From assembly GCA_003577105.1 (NCBI GenBank), contig QEUQ01000016.1, forward strand, positions 1-64,000: a stretch of 64,000 nt of DNA, in the 5' to 3' direction. The DNA is from Acidobacteriota bacterium (GTDB lineage: Bacteria; Actinomycetota; Acidimicrobiia; ATN3). Of this stretch, positions 62,966 to 64,000 are shown one piece after another; within the stretch, counting starts at the first letter, position 1, and every line of letters begins with the position of its first letter. A program made the position numbers and the translations under genes. The notes beneath the pieces were generated by a model. It was not told where the DNA came from and made no database searches. It saw only the letters and a list, made by a program, of their open reading frames with translations.

Positions 62966-64000
62966 TTGAAGAAGTGGCGAGTGCTAGTTGTTCTGGCAGC
63001 GGCGCAATTCGTGTTGGTCATTGACACGTCGGTAATGAACGTCTCGATCAGCCAACTGGTTCATGATTTCGAAACGGACGTCTCGACGATTCAGTCCATC
63101 ATTGCCCTCTTCTCACTCGTAATGGCCACCTGCATGATCGTGGGTGGAAAGATCGGCGACATCGCGGGACGCAAGAAGGCGTTCGTAATAGGCCTGGTGA
63201 TCTACGGAATAGGGTCTCTTACGACATCGCTCTCGCCATCGATTGCCGTGCTCACCATCGGTTGGTCAATCCTTGAGGGAATCGGTGCCGCGCTGGTGAT
63301 GCCGGCGCTCGTCGCGCTGATTGCCATCAACTACTCCAAGAAGGACCGAGCCCTCGCCTATGGGGTGATCGGCGGTATCTCAGGCGCGGCGGTCGCGGTC
63401 GGGCCAATCGTTGGCGGCTGGGTGACCACCAACCTGACGTGGCGAGTCGTCTTCGCGGCTGAAACGGTAATCGTTGTGGGAATTCTGGCTGTGATGGGAT
63501 GGATCACCACACAGCCACCGGCAGAACCCAGGCCTCAGCTAGATTGGACTGGTGCTCTCCTGTCGGCCGCCGGCCTCGGCCTGATCGTGATCGGCGCCCT
63601 CATGGGCGGCAGCTGGGGATTCATTCAACCTCGGACCTCGGCGTCGATCCTCGGGTTCGCGCCAACACTGTTCGTGATAGCCAGCGGAGTGGGCGCCCTC
63701 GGCATCTTCACAGGGTGGCTCAGGAGGCAGAAGGCGGCAGGCAAGGATCCCCTGATAGATCCGGAGATCATGCATAATCGAACCCTCAGAGCCGGCCTCT
63801 CCACGTTGCTCCTTCAGCAGACCGTACTGATGGGGATCTTCTTCGTAATCCCCCTCTATCTCCAGGTTGTACTCGGAAAGAACGCCTTCGACACTGGTGT
63901 GAAGCTCCTTCCCGTCTCGATCGCGTTGGTGATTGCCTCAGTGGGCGGATCCCGCCTCGGGGAAGTCTTGTCGCCGCGCGCGATCGTTCGAGCTGGGCTC
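62966..64000 (+). CDS. MFS exporter, DHA2 (14-helix, EmrB/QacA-type), C-terminus off the right edge
   Basis: The frame starts at TTG 62966 with AAGGAG seven bases upstream and stays open for 345 codons to the window end. It begins KKWRVLVVLAAAQFVLVIDT with the family's membrane Asp in helix 1 (VLVIDTSVMNVS), motif A GGKIGDIAGRKKAF, and motif C-like GVIGGISGAAVAVGPIVGGW. At least nine helices are visible. DHA2 proteins expel drugs or small hydrophobic molecules with proton exchange; the substrate is unknown. It follows the channel gene by 35 bases. Confidence 0.9.
   Translation, partial: MKKWRVLVVLAAAQFVLVIDTSVMNVSISQLVHDFETDVSTIQSIIALFSLVMATCMIVGGKIGDIAGRKKAFVIGLVIYGIGSLTTSLSPSIAVLTIGWSILEGIGAALVMPALVALIAINYSKKDRALAYGVIGGISGAAVAVGPIVGGWVTTNLTWRVVFAAETVIVVGILAVMGWITTQPPAEPRPQLDWTGALLSAAGLGLIVIGALMGGSWGFIQPRTSASILGFAPTLFVIASGVGALGIFTGWLRRQKAAGKDPLIDPEIMHNRTLRAGLSTLLLQQTVLMGIFFVIPLYLQVVLGKNAFDTGVKLLPVSIALVIASVGGSRLGEVLSPRAIVRAGL

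Overview
The window is a gene-dense, GC-rich chromosomal segment (about 60% GC by eye) of a bacterium that is most probably a deep-branching or uncultured member of the Actinomycetota, of the Thermoleophilia/Coriobacteriia-like kind. The evidence is family content. It has DUF3499 and DUF5719 genes, the phosphomannomutase - Trm112 - sugar isomerase - adenosylhomocysteinase gene order, a complete set of late F420 genes with separate cofG and cofH, a SpoIID protein carrying repeated 'W-x-LAEGY' modules, and many GTG/TTG starts. The placement is inference. I saw no tRNA, rRNA, CRISPR array, insertion sequence or prophage.

Layout. 1-1405: the 5' part of a secreted DNRLRE/RHS-type protein, broken by a frameshift and carrying an (AG)10 tract. 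1603-7883 (minus): methylthioribose-phosphate isomerase, a RuBisCO-like protein, SAH hydrolase, PGI/PMI-type isomerase, Trm112-like protein and phosphomannomutase; this is sulfur-nucleoside salvage plus hexose-phosphate supply. 7978-11518 (plus): a large membrane protein, an alpha/beta hydrolase and a small HTH protein. 11515-17991 (minus): SpoIID repeat protein, GT2 transferase, zinc ribbon, CPBP protease, DUF6788, DUF3499 and an L,D-transpeptidase. 18173-20074: ftsH. 20071-28652 (minus): a tightly coupled six-gene surface-glycan operon. 28757-36495 (plus): two O-antigen-ligase/polymerase-like proteins with TPR-like tails, two GT4 transferases and an epimerase. 36492-41530: F420 biosynthesis (cofH, cofG, cofD, cofE and an FbiB-like nitroreductase). 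41534-45896: epimerase, a proline-rich membrane protein with a repeat-borne frameshift, murA, and a response regulator with a degenerate GGDEF domain. 46102-52923: M20 peptidase, two zinc alcohol dehydrogenases around a structured intergenic segment, a CBS-type site-2 protease, a phosphoribosyltransferase-hydrolase fusion and a universal stress protein. 52888-57323 (minus): biotin operon bioB-bioA-bioF-bioD. 57436-62930: DUF2269 protein, MaoC-like and enoyl-CoA hydratase proteins, a GT87-like mannosyltransferase, a MazF/ribbon-helix-helix toxin-antitoxin pair, a small alpha/beta-barrel protein and a potassium-channel-like protein. 62966-64000: an MFS exporter that runs off the right edge.

Themes. 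Roughly a third of the window builds or remodels the envelope: sugar-phosphate and nucleotide-sugar enzymes, a polyprenyl-phosphate sugar transferase, glycosyltransferases, polymerases/ligases, MurA, an L,D-transpeptidase and SpoIID. Cofactor metabolism (F420, biotin, SAM by-product salvage) is the second theme. The most distinctive architectural feature is that six of ten convergent gene pairs overlap by exactly four bases, sharing a CTAG or TTAG stop. The observations I rate highest are the RuBisCO-like salvage cluster, two genes with repeat-associated frameshifts, the structured RNA-like segment at 48341-48500, and the shared-stop pattern. I did not find a clearly new multi-gene defence or mobile system.
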